Made by a program: the position numbers and the translations under genes. Below the pieces are notes generated by a model. It did not search any database, was not told the DNA's origin, and was given only the letters and a program-made list of their open reading frames with translations. Shown piece after piece: positions 24,130 to 32,570 of a stretch of 64,000 bases of DNA; position 1 is the stretch's first letter, and every line of letters starts with the position of its first letter. Source of the stretch: Colwellia sp. (GTDB lineage: Bacteria; Pseudomonadota; Gammaproteobacteria; Enterobacterales; Alteromonadaceae); assembly GCA_013215465.1 (NCBI GenBank), contig JABSOW010000009.1, forward strand, positions 95,162 through 159,161, read 5' to 3'.

Positions 24130-26399
24130 TGAGTGATAATAAAACAGATATCAGTAGTGACGAGTTGCGAGTTACGAATATCGAAGAGAAAAGTAATGAT
24201 GTGAGCCAAGACGAGTCGCAAGTTACGAGTATCGAAGAGAAAAATGGCTCAAGCAGTGCTTTTACCTTGCTTCGTCAGGAAAATGGCATTGCCCATTTGG
24301 TGATGGATGTTGTTAATGACACCATGAATACTCTTAAAGCTGAGTTTGCGGAACAAGTTGCTGAAATATTGGCTGAAATTAAAAATGATCCAGCCATTAC
24401 TGGTATTGTGTTATGTAGTGGTAAGGCTGATTCTTTTGTTGCCGGCGCTGATATTAATATGATCAACGACTGTAAAACAAAAGAGGAAGTCGTTGCGCTT
24501 TCTCGTCAAGGTCAAATGATTTTTTCGCAACTTGAACAATTCCATATTCCTGTTGTGGCAGCAATTCACGGTGCATGTTTAGGGGGCGGACTAGAGTTGG
24601 CGATGGCATGTCATGCCCGCGTTTGTAGTGACAGTGTTAAAACGGCATTAGGTTTACCTGAAGTACAATTAGGTTTATTACCTGGTAGTGGCGGTACTCA
24701 GAGACTACCTAAGTTAGTTGGTGTACAAAAAGCATTAGATATGATGCTAACGGGTAAGCAGCTAAGAGCAAAGCAAGCATTAAAAGCAGGTTTAGTGAAT
24801 GATGTTGTTCCTAATAGTATTTTAATTGCTACCGCTGAAAAAATGGCACTTGCCGGAAACTTCAAACCAGTGATCAAGTTTAAATCATCATTAGTTAATA
24901 AGTTTCTTGAAGGTAGCTCTGTTGGTCGTAGTATTGTTTATAAGCAAGCTAAAAAATCAGTTTTATCAAAAACCAAGGGTAACTATCCGGCACCCGTTAA
25001 CATCATTAACTGTGTGAAAATAGGCATGGAACAAAGCTCTGCGAAGGGCTATCAAATTGAAGCTGAGCTTTTTGCCGAGCTGGCAATGAGTGACGTTTCA
25101 GTGCAACTACGTAATCTGTTTTTTGCGACCACAGCGATGAAAAAAGAGCTGGGTGTGGCTGATGTTAAGCCTAAAAAAATCGCTAAAGCTGGTGTGCTTG
25201 GTGGTGGCTTAATGGGCGGAGGGATCGCTCTTGTTACAGCTACTAAAGCCAACATTCCTACGCGTATTAAAGATATTGCGCAACAGGGTATTAGCCATGC
25301 AATAAAATACAGTTATGATTTATTAAATAAAAAAGTTAAACGTCGTTTTATTCATAAAAGTGAAATGCAAAAGCAATTATTGATGATCACCGGCACCGTT
25401 GATTATTCTGGCTTTAAAGACATTGATATTGTGGTAGAAGCTGTATTTGAAAATTTAGCACTAAAACAAAATATGGTGGTTGAGGTTGAACAACAGGCGA
25501 AACAGGCAACTATATTTGCCAGTAACACTTCAAGTTTACCTATTAGCAAAATTGCTGCTAAAGCGGCTCGCCCTGAAAATGTTATCGGTTTACATTATTT
25601 TTCGCCAGTAGATAAAATGCCTTTAGTTGAAATAATTCCCCATGAGGGAACATCAGATCAAACCATTTCAACTACGGTTGCTTTTGCTAAAAAACAAGGT
25701 AAAACACCGATAGTTGTCAAAGATAAAGCAGGCTTTTACGTTAACCGTATTCTAGCTCCTTATATGAACGAAGCCGCTATTTTACTACTTGCAGGTGAGC
25801 CAATTGATAAGCTTGATAAAGCCTTAGTTGATTTTGGTTTCCCTGTTGGGCCAATGCAATTGCTTGATGAAGTAGGGATTGATGTAGGCGCGAAAATAGG
25901 CCCAATATTGCAAGCGGAATTAGGTGAGCGTTTTGCAGCGCCTAGTGCTTTTGATAAATTACTTGATGATGGCCGTTTAGGAAAAAAAGCGAATAAAGGT
26001 TTTTACTTATACGGTAAGCATGTTAAGAAAGGGCTTAAGCATGTATTTAAGCAAAAGGGCAAGCAGGTTGATGATAGTATTTATACTTTATTAAACATAA
26101 AACCTGCGGGAATACTTTCAGCAGATGAAATTGCTAAACGTTGTACTTATATGATGCTAAATGAAGCAGCACGTTGTGTTGATGAAGGTATTGTCCGTAA
26201 TGCTCGTGATGGCGATATTGGTGCTATTTTTGGTATTGGCTTCCCACCATTTTTAGGTGGACCGTTACGTTATATTGACAACATTGGCGCACAATCATTA
26301 GTGGCGCAATTAACCCAATGGGCACAGCAATATGGTGAACGTTATACGCCTTGTGAAGCTTTAGTTGCTATGGCTGAAAATGGTACTCGTTATTATTAA
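24129..26399 (+). CDS. fadJ: Fatty-acid oxidation complex alpha subunit FadJ
   Basis: FadJ carries enoyl-CoA hydratase and 3-hydroxyacyl-CoA dehydrogenase activities. The 756-aa protein has an N-terminal crotonase domain (GACLGGGLELAMACHARV; PEVQLGLLPGSGGTQRLPKL) and an NAD-binding HAD domain (GVLGGGLMGGGIALVTA). The HAD C-terminal part contains KDKAGFYVNRILAPYMNEA. It is about 40 residues longer than E. coli FadJ: residues 11-39 form an acidic extension made of a 17-codon near-duplication (TNIEEKS / TSIEEKN). The start is the ATG overlapping the fadI stop, not the upstream open frame inside fadI. Confidence 0.95.
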   Translation: MSDNKTDISSDELRVTNIEEKSNDVSQDESQVTSIEEKNGSSSAFTLLRQENGIAHLVMDVVNDTMNTLKAEFAEQVAEILAEIKNDPAITGIVLCSGKADSFVAGADINMINDCKTKEEVVALSRQGQMIFSQLEQFHIPVVAAIHGACLGGGLELAMACHARVCSDSVKTALGLPEVQLGLLPGSGGTQRLPKLVGVQKALDMMLTGKQLRAKQALKAGLVNDVVPNSILIATAEKMALAGNFKPVIKFKSSLVNKFLEGSSVGRSIVYKQAKKSVLSKTKGNYPAPVNIINCVKIGMEQSSAKGYQIEAELFAELAMSDVSVQLRNLFFATTAMKKELGVADVKPKKIAKAGVLGGGLMGGGIALVTATKANIPTRIKDIAQQGISHAIKYSYDLLNKKVKRRFIHKSEMQKQLLMITGTVDYSGFKDIDIVVEAVFENLALKQNMVVEVEQQAKQATIFASNTSSLPISKIAAKAARPENVIGLHYFSPVDKMPLVEIIPHEGTSDQTISTTVAFAKKQGKTPIVVKDKAGFYVNRILAPYMNEAAILLLAGEPIDKLDKALVDFGFPVGPMQLLDEVGIDVGAKIGPILQAELGERFAAPSAFDKLLDDGRLGKKANKGFYLYGKHVKKGLKHVFKQKGKQVDDSIYTLLNIKPAGILSADEIAKRCTYMMLNEAARCVDEGIVRNARDGDIGAIFGIGFPPFLGGPLRYIDNIGAQSLVAQLTQWAQQYGERYTPCEALVAMAENGTRYY
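24159..24243 (+). repeat. Tandem near-duplication inside the fadJ 5' end
   Basis: Two 34-base copies (24159-24192 and 24210-24243) differ at 3 positions and repeat with a 51-bp (17-codon) period. Both carry the core AGTTACGA, which also recurs in the inverted repeat upstream of ruvC. Confidence 0.8.
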
Positions 26400-26445
26400 G
26401 CTTTTGTAGGTAGTTATTTTCTCCAATAAAATAAAAGTAAATTAG

Positions 26446-26477
26446 AAACGCTAACTTTGAGGAGTTGGCGTTTTTTT
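26446..26477 (+). terminator. Terminator after fadJ
   Basis: AAACGCTAAC (26446-26455) pairs with GTTGGCGTTT (26464-26473), with one G-T pair and an 8-nt loop, followed by a run of seven T. It lies 46 bp behind the fadJ stop. Confidence 0.9.
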
Positions 26478-26649
26478 GTTTTTGGATCCGGTATATATTT
26501 TATCAATGCAAAAAACATCCTAATGGCGGCAAAATAGATCCATAAAGGTAGACAGTTTTTTGCCATTCTATTTTATTGTTGAATAGCTGTAATAATAAAT
26601 TTTAGTTGAATAAATAAGCTAGTTTAATTATATTAGCGCCGATTTGTCG

Positions 26650-26686
26650 TTATACCAATATCACTTAATTAATGAAGCTGGTATAA
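26650..26686. repeat. Short TTATACCA...TGGTATAA palindromic repeat
   Basis: TTATACCA (26650-26657) and TGGTATAA (26679-26686) are exact inverted copies around an AT-rich core. The rest of the 26400-26724 gap holds the fadJ terminator and nothing else recognised. Confidence 0.5.
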
Positions 26687-26724
26687 GTCCCTTAGTTTGA
26701 AAAATATATTTTTGTCGTGGAAGT

Positions 26725-26940
26725 ATGATGTTGTTGCTTTTAGTGGTGTTAGTCGTTTTTGTAAGTACACTCTGTGGTGTTTTTTTTTATTGTCAGGCGT
26801 TAGTCACAGGCTTTGGCTGTAAGCGTTGGACGTTGGCTGGTATAGTGTTTGGTCCATTGATATGGCCAATGTTTGCGATGAAAAAGCGTATGTTGTTAAA
26901 CCGCTTATTTGGCTTTGAACAATTGATTTTTAGAGCGTAA
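26725..26940 (+). CDS. Small hypothetical membrane protein
   Basis: The 71-aa protein has a hydrophobic N-terminal helix (LLLLVVLVVFVSTLCGVFFY) and a second shorter hydrophobic stretch (WTLAGIVFGPLIWPMFAMK) followed by basic residues, which suggests two membrane passes. The ribosome site GTGGAAG lies a few bases before two consecutive ATG codons. I do not recognise a family. Its neighbours (fadJ before, repeat-peptide genes on the other strand after) give no functional hint. It could be a lineage-specific protein; moderate confidence that it is expressed. Confidence 0.5.
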   Translation: MMLLLLVVLVVFVSTLCGVFFYCQALVTGFGCKRWTLAGIVFGPLIWPMFAMKKRMLLNRLFGFEQLIFRA

Positions 26941-27082
26941 GTAAGCTAGATAGGGTATGTGGTGGATTGAATTAAGGTGGAATAATAGTAGATATTAAAG
27001 TTACTAACATCCCTGTTAATAATCTTCTTATATCGTTTATCAAACATAGCTCAATATCAACCTTAGATTTGAACGATATAGT

Positions 27083-27199
27083 TTAAGACCACCAATAGTT
27101 AGCTGAGGTCTCTTTAATTTCAATGCGTGCGGCAATAGGGTTTGCTTTTATTTTCTTTACCGTGTTTGTACTAAATAATGCTTTAAATAAATTAATCAT
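27083..27199 (-). CDS. Very small ORF (38 aa) behind the repeat-peptide gene
   Basis: A minus-strand frame of 38 codons begins at an ATG with the strong ribosome site AGAGGA six bases upstream and ends at a TAA. The peptide is basic in the middle (TVKKIKANPIAARIEIKE) and ends in NYWWS. It lies 45 bp behind the stop of the repeat-peptide gene on the same strand, so the two may share a transcript. I recognise no family. The ribosome site and clean frame are the only coding evidence. Confidence 0.4.
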   Translation of the reverse strand: MINLFKALFSTNTVKKIKANPIAARIEIKETSANYWWS

Positions 27200-27244
27200 T
27201 TTATCCTCTAATTATAATGTAGCTATTAATTTTTGGCGTTGGTG

Positions 27245-27481
27245 CTATATACGAAGAGTGCCACGAGATCTACCCGTTTTTTCAACGGTTAATGTGTTTT
27301 CATTATCGATACGAAGAGTGCCACGAGATCTACCCGTTTTTTCAACGGTTAATGCGTTTTCATTATCGATACGAAGAGTGCCACGAGATCTACCAATTTC
27401 TTGGATATCTAGATTATGAGTGTCAGCAATAGGAGTTGGAGTAACTGATATAGCCATAGATAGAATTATTGAACTTAACAT
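27245..27481 (-). CDS. Small repeat protein with 20-aa units, possibly exported
   Basis: The 78-aa product begins with a hydrophobic stretch (LSSIILSMAISVTPTPIADT) that could be a short signal peptide. It is then built from 20-residue repeats containing GRSRGTLRI and DNENALTVEKT. There are two full copies and a third GRSRGTLRI that ends the protein. At DNA level the period is exactly 60 bp with one substitution between the two full copies. AAAAGGAAAA precedes the ATG. The near-perfect repeats suggest recent expansion or gene conversion. A multi-core peptide precursor, a surface repeat protein or a non-functional expansion are all possible; no modification enzyme is adjacent. Confidence 0.5.
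   Translation of the reverse strand: MLSSIILSMAISVTPTPIADTHNLDIQEIGRSRGTLRIDNENALTVEKTGRSRGTLRIDNENTLTVEKTGRSRGTLRI
27249..27395. repeat. 60-bp tandem repeats (2.4 copies)
   Basis: Copies start at 27249, 27309 and 27369 (third partial, to about 27395). Copies 1 and 2 differ at one base (AATGTG versus AATGCG). They lie entirely within the small repeat-protein frame on the minus strand and keep that frame because 60 is a multiple of three. Confidence 0.95.
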
Positions 27482-27624
27482 GTACTTTTCCTTTTAATTG
27501 TTTATTAGTAATTACAGGAAAGGTATGCTAAAAGTATGCCAAATAAGCATATTAAGGTGTTAGCCTTTTAAAAATAAAGTGCTTAGCTGGTTTGTTGAAT
27601 AAATTGTTTATATTTTTAGTGACG

Positions 27625-27656
27625 CATCATCACGATGACTGTGATGATGTTTTTTT
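27625..27656 (+). terminator. Plus-oriented hairpin terminator without an evident plus-strand gene
   Basis: CATCATCAC (27625-27633) and GTGATGATG (27641-27649) form a perfect 9-bp stem with a 7-nt loop, followed by seven T. It is the right shape for a plus-strand terminator, but the nearest plus-strand gene ends at 26940. A small RNA or untranslated transcript ending here is possible. Confidence 0.7.
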
Positions 27657-27692
27657 GACGGTGGCTGTATGGTGTGGTTTTATAAAGTCAAT

Positions 27693-30600
27693 TTACCGAA
27701 TTAATGAGGTCGATTTACGGGTGATTTGATGGGCTAACAAATATTTTTGAAAATGTTCTGTTGCTAGCGGTTTACTATATAAATAACCTTGTAATTGCTC
27801 ACAGTGTAGGTCTGCTAAAACATTCAGTTGTTGCTCGGTTTCAACACCCTCAGCGACTACATCCATCCCTAAGTTATGCGCGATCGTAATAATAGTTGCC
27901 ACCATATTTCTGCCTTGTTCAGATTGATCTATATCATCAACGAAAGCTTTGTCTATTTTCAAGGTGTTCAGAGGGAATTTTTTCAAATAAGCTAAAGAAG
28001 AATAACCAGTACCAAAATCATCAAGGGATAAATGAATACCCATGGCTCTTATTTGTAACATTATGTCTATCGCCGCCTGTGGGGAGCCCATTACTGTACC
28101 TTCGGTAATTTCAAGCTCAAGATGTTTAGCGGGTAGTTGACTTTCGTTTAAAATATCAGCTATTTGTGCTACTAAATTAGCTTGGGTAAATTGTACTGCC
28201 GATAAGTTGACAGCGACTCGGCCATCAAATAAGCCGGCATCTACCCACTTCTTAGTGGCAAAGCAGGCTTTTCTTAGTACTATTTCACCTATATCAACAA
28301 TTTGTCCGGTTTCTTCAGAAACAGGAATAAACACTACTGGGCTGATCACGCCTTTATTAGGTGTTTCAAAGCGAACTAATGCTTCCATGCCTGCTATTTT
28401 CCCGGTAGCGATTTCAATTTTAGGCTGATAAAAAACCGAAAAAGAGTCTTCTTTTAAACCATGGCGAATTAAATTTTCAATTTGTAGGCGTTTCACTGCC
28501 TGTTTATTCATGGAATCACTGAAAAATTGATATTTATTACCGCCACTGCCTTTTGCATGATACATAGCGGTATCGGCATTTTTGAGTAATTCATGACCGG
28601 TTAAGCCATCTTCAGGGAAAAGCACAATACCGATACTGCTATAGAGTACTATTTCTTGATTTTTCAGTTTGTAAGGCTGGGCAATAGTGCGTAAAATGTC
28701 TTTGGCGAGGGAGGTGATAGTATGGATATCATTAGTGTTTTCAATAATAATACTAAACTCATCACCACCTAAACGGTATACGGTATCTTGCTTACGAGTT
28801 AGCGTTAACATACGTTTAGCGACTTGACATAATACGTTATCACCGACTTGGTGCCCCATAGAGTCATTGATTTTTTTGAAGTTATCTAAATCAAATACTA
28901 ATAATGCATGGTTGATATTTCTTTTGACTAATCGAGCTTGATTAGCTTGAAATAATGAGCGATTGGGTAAACCGGTTAAGGTGTCAGAGCTCGCTAATTT
29001 TATTAATTCAACTTCTGTTTCTTTACGCTTAGTTATGTCAGAAAAAACACCAACAAAATGAGAGATATTACCACTTTCATCATGAATAATATCAATATTT
29101 AGGTCGGTTAAATATGTACTTCCATCAGTACGTAAACTTTCTACCTCACCATGCCAACTGCCTTTTGTTAGCAGGTGCTTTTTTATATTTTGACAAAAAC
29201 TTTTCGGGTATTGATTGAAACTTAATGAGCGACCTACCATTTTATTTTTACTTTTGCCGGTAATGCGTTGAAAAGCTTTATTGACGTCAACAGTGATAAA
29301 TTGACGGTCATAAATAATCACAGCATCAGATATGTTTTGAATACAGCGTGCAAATAACTTTAAGCGCTCCTCAGTTTTTTTAAGCTTACTTATATTTTTT
29401 AAGGTGCCTGTCATGCGGGTAGCATTATTACTCTCATCTCGCTCAACTATTTTTCCGCGGTCTAAAATCCATATCCAGCAATTATTTTTATCTTTAACAC
29501 GATATGTTGCCTCAAAGTGTTCTGTTTTATTGGTAAAGTGATCATCTAATGCTTTCTTTACTCGGTTTATATCATGTTGATGAACATTGGTGTCTTCTTT
29601 GCCTACACTATTTTTCACAGAGCTAGTATTTCGGGTACCATCTTGAGGGAATTCTAAGATCCCCCATATGTTAGAGCGATATATTTTCCCTGTCGTTATA
29701 TTCCAATCCCACATTTCATCACCACTACCCCAAAGGGATAGTTTCAACCTTTCTTCGCTTTCTTTTATTTGTGAATTATAACATTTTTTATTTCGATATT
29801 GCTGGGTTACATAGATCAATATGAGTAATGATAATAATGTGTATACAAATAACATACCTGCTGATAGCCACCAAGGTGGCAATATTAGTACCTTTAATTG
29901 GCTTGTTTTCGCGTTATTTGGTTGATTAATATCGTACGCTTGTACTTCAAAAATGTAATCACCAGGACTTAAGTTGGTGTAGGTAGCGCGATTATTAATG
30001 CCGGTATCTGTTGCTGCATCGATCCAGTTTTTTTCTAAACCGATTAAGCGGTATTTATAACCTAATTGTGCTGGTAATTTTGGATTAGGAGAAATAAATT
30101 CAAAGCTTATCGGGGATTGCTTATAAGCGAGTTCTACTTTACTTAGGGAGTTTAACTGCTTATTTATAGTGTATTTGTTAGTCTTTGTATTTTTATTAAC
30201 ATTTATCTTCTTGTTAGAGACATATAAATTGGTAAATATTGGTAAAAAAAAGTGTTGTTTTATTTTGGTAACTTCATTTGGATAAAATTGAATGAACCCG
30301 TTTGAACCCCCAAAATACATACCACCAATGGAGGTTTTGAGTGATGAGTATTCAATAAACTCAGGGTTGTTAATTGTAAAGTCTTTATCAAAGTTAGTTA
30401 CATTATTAGTAAAGGGATTGATTTTAGTTATTCCCATATTACTAGCTAACCAAGCATTTTCTTTATCATCAATTAATACCGAAGCAATATAGCTATTCAT
30501 TAACCCATTACTTTCATTAAATATCTTTATATGATTAGTTTTGCGGTTAATTAATGCAATTCCTTGGTTACCTGAACCTAGCCAGATCCAGTTTTTACTC

Positions 30601-32402
30601 ACTTGTAATTTTTTTCCGAAAGTACCATTACTTGTTTTTGGTAAATTTAATTTTTGATTTTTAAACGTTTTTTTAATGAGGTTAAAGGTTAATAATTTAT
30701 TGTTTTGAGTTAGTAGCCATAATGTTTTGCTATCAACTAGCTGTAGGCTGCTGATGGAAATATTATTTTCTGTTGGGTACGATGTTATTTTTTGTTCATT
30801 TGTTTGATAATTTGTAAGAGTTCCTGATTTATTAAGATACCAAAAGTCATCTTTGATTAAGGTTAAAAGGCTATTTGTAGAAAAATTATAGCTGTTTGAC
30901 CATTTTGAATGTTCAGTTAATGAATTTGTGCTTGATTCTAATTTATAAATTTTATTATCAGTTAAACGTAACCAAAGATGATCCGTATTATTGGCTAATA
31001 ATTGTCGAATCTTTTTCCTAATTGGAAGTTCTATTTTTTTAATTAAATTATTTGAAGCTAAAGAGTATATTCCTTGATCTTCTGTTGATAACCAAACCAT
31101 ACTATTAGGAGTATCTGCAAAAGATTCTACTCGATAATTTATACTTCCTGTTGCTGTTAAGCCATGATGAAATAAGTTTGTTAGCGGAGAATATTTATTC
31201 AAGCCGCCGCCATAACTGGCTAACCACATATTGTTGTTATTATCTTTAAAAATATCCATTAACCAATTTTCACTAAGCGAACTTGATTGAGCGTTATTTT
31301 GATAACTGTCAATTTGATCGTTTAGTAGATTGATGGTATTCAGACCTTCATGAGTGGCAAGCCATATGTGATTGTCATCAAATTGCGTTATCGCCCTGAC
31401 ACTGTTTGATAGTAAAGAGTGCTTGGTACTGTTTGGTGTTTTATCGGCAGTTAAATGAGATATTAACTGGTAGCGATCGTCAACAATAAATAAACCATTA
31501 TCGGTTGCTAGCCAATACTGATTGTCAATAACTTTTATATCGAAAAGCGCTTGTGCATCAATGGTTAAATCATACTTATTTTGGTCTGTGAGTGAACCAA
31601 GATAAGTTAAATTTTTACTAATTAAATGAATACCTTTATCAAAACTACCTAACCAATAATTTTGTTGCTTGTCTTGAAAAATAGTTTTTATTTCTCGAGT
31701 TCTATCATTATAGTTTTTAATTTTTATGCGTTCAAACGTTATGTTCTTTATGCCCGTATCTAAAATAAGTGTATGTAAACCTTCGGTTGTTGATATCCAA
31801 AGTAATGGTTCAGCTTGATTTCTGTCAATTTTTTTACTTTTATTTTGATAAATATCCCAAATAACATTATCTCGAAGAGAGTTTTCATTATTAGCAATGT
31901 TAAAAAAATTATCAAAGTTATTAAGTTCTCGGTTATAGCGACTTAAGCCATTTTGTGTACCAACCCACAGGGTTTGCTCGCGGTCGATAAAAATTTTACG
32001 AATTAAGTTGTCAGCAATTGAATGCTCTTTATTGGCATTGTGACGGTAGGTGACAAATTTTTTGCCATCAAAGCGATTGAGGCCATCTTCGGTGGCGAAC
32101 CAGATAAAGCCTTGATGATCTTGTGTGATACCAAAAACATTAGAATTCGATAAACCATCTAAAGTAGATAACTGACTAAATTTTAATAAATTATGATTAG
32201 ATTCTATAAAAGTAGAATTGACAGAGGTTGCGTTCAATTTTTCATAAGCTAATTTTTCATAAGAAAATGCTATTGTGCTTGTGGCAAGACAGAGCCAAAA
32301 AATCAAACGCGTCAGCAGGCTTTGAATGTTTATTAAGTTGAATTTTTTTAAAATAAAACACAAAAAATACAAACGGGGAAACCTAAAAAAATATAAATGC
32401 AC
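27693..32402 (-). CDS. Large sensor protein: propeller-Y_Y_Y-PAS-GGDEF-EAL
   Basis: This 1569-aa inner-membrane protein links a periplasmic sensor to c-di-GMP turnover. Order: signal/anchor helix near residues 30-46, about 14 propeller-type repeats ('GLNRFDGKKF', 'LWVGTQNGLSRY', two-component regulator propeller) to about residue 760, and a Y_Y_Y domain near 780-850. Next come a transmembrane helix (WLSAGMLFVYTLLSLLILIY), two PAS/PAC domains, GGDEF with intact GGDEF near residue 1213 and EAL with intact EALVRF near 1338. Both catalytic domains look complete. The start is a GTG with AGGTGA upstream. The propeller sensors often bind saccharides; the ligand here is unknown. Confidence 0.93.
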   Translation of the reverse strand: MHLYFFRFPRLYFLCFILKKFNLINIQSLLTRLIFWLCLATSTIAFSYEKLAYEKLNATSVNSTFIESNHNLLKFSQLSTLDGLSNSNVFGITQDHQGFIWFATEDGLNRFDGKKFVTYRHNANKEHSIADNLIRKIFIDREQTLWVGTQNGLSRYNRELNNFDNFFNIANNENSLRDNVIWDIYQNKSKKIDRNQAEPLLWISTTEGLHTLILDTGIKNITFERIKIKNYNDRTREIKTIFQDKQQNYWLGSFDKGIHLISKNLTYLGSLTDQNKYDLTIDAQALFDIKVIDNQYWLATDNGLFIVDDRYQLISHLTADKTPNSTKHSLLSNSVRAITQFDDNHIWLATHEGLNTINLLNDQIDSYQNNAQSSSLSENWLMDIFKDNNNNMWLASYGGGLNKYSPLTNLFHHGLTATGSINYRVESFADTPNSMVWLSTEDQGIYSLASNNLIKKIELPIRKKIRQLLANNTDHLWLRLTDNKIYKLESSTNSLTEHSKWSNSYNFSTNSLLTLIKDDFWYLNKSGTLTNYQTNEQKITSYPTENNISISSLQLVDSKTLWLLTQNNKLLTFNLIKKTFKNQKLNLPKTSNGTFGKKLQVSKNWIWLGSGNQGIALINRKTNHIKIFNESNGLMNSYIASVLIDDKENAWLASNMGITKINPFTNNVTNFDKDFTINNPEFIEYSSLKTSIGGMYFGGSNGFIQFYPNEVTKIKQHFFLPIFTNLYVSNKKINVNKNTKTNKYTINKQLNSLSKVELAYKQSPISFEFISPNPKLPAQLGYKYRLIGLEKNWIDAATDTGINNRATYTNLSPGDYIFEVQAYDINQPNNAKTSQLKVLILPPWWLSAGMLFVYTLLSLLILIYVTQQYRNKKCYNSQIKESEERLKLSLWGSGDEMWDWNITTGKIYRSNIWGILEFPQDGTRNTSSVKNSVGKEDTNVHQHDINRVKKALDDHFTNKTEHFEATYRVKDKNNCWIWILDRGKIVERDESNNATRMTGTLKNISKLKKTEERLKLFARCIQNISDAVIIYDRQFITVDVNKAFQRITGKSKNKMVGRSLSFNQYPKSFCQNIKKHLLTKGSWHGEVESLRTDGSTYLTDLNIDIIHDESGNISHFVGVFSDITKRKETEVELIKLASSDTLTGLPNRSLFQANQARLVKRNINHALLVFDLDNFKKINDSMGHQVGDNVLCQVAKRMLTLTRKQDTVYRLGGDEFSIIIENTNDIHTITSLAKDILRTIAQPYKLKNQEIVLYSSIGIVLFPEDGLTGHELLKNADTAMYHAKGSGGNKYQFFSDSMNKQAVKRLQIENLIRHGLKEDSFSVFYQPKIEIATGKIAGMEALVRFETPNKGVISPVVFIPVSEETGQIVDIGEIVLRKACFATKKWVDAGLFDGRVAVNLSAVQFTQANLVAQIADILNESQLPAKHLELEITEGTVMGSPQAAIDIMLQIRAMGIHLSLDDFGTGYSSLAYLKKFPLNTLKIDKAFVDDIDQSEQGRNMVATIITIAHNLGMDVVAEGVETEQQLNVLADLHCEQLQGYLYSKPLATEHFQKYLLAHQITRKSTSLIR

Positions 32403-32570
32403 GGCTCACCTAAATTAAGAAAAAAGAAAAATTATTATTAGTTTTTGTATATCAATACTGTTATAAAAAGAACAAGCTTCGCAACGCACCATTAAAAGTC
32501 ATGCTCGGCCTTAAGTCAACTTCTGTTCGACGTTGTTTTAATAATAACGATTGACTCTTTATCGGCAGCA

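Noticed and set aside
27249..27395. CRISPR array
   Set aside because: The repeats are directly adjacent with no variable spacers; the whole 60-bp unit is conserved and keeps a reading frame.
27123..27419. Plus-strand frame of 98 codons across the 60-bp repeats
   Set aside because: It has no ribosome site and its repeat translation is the reverse reading of the minus-strand gene, which has a ribosome site and a hydrophobic N terminus.
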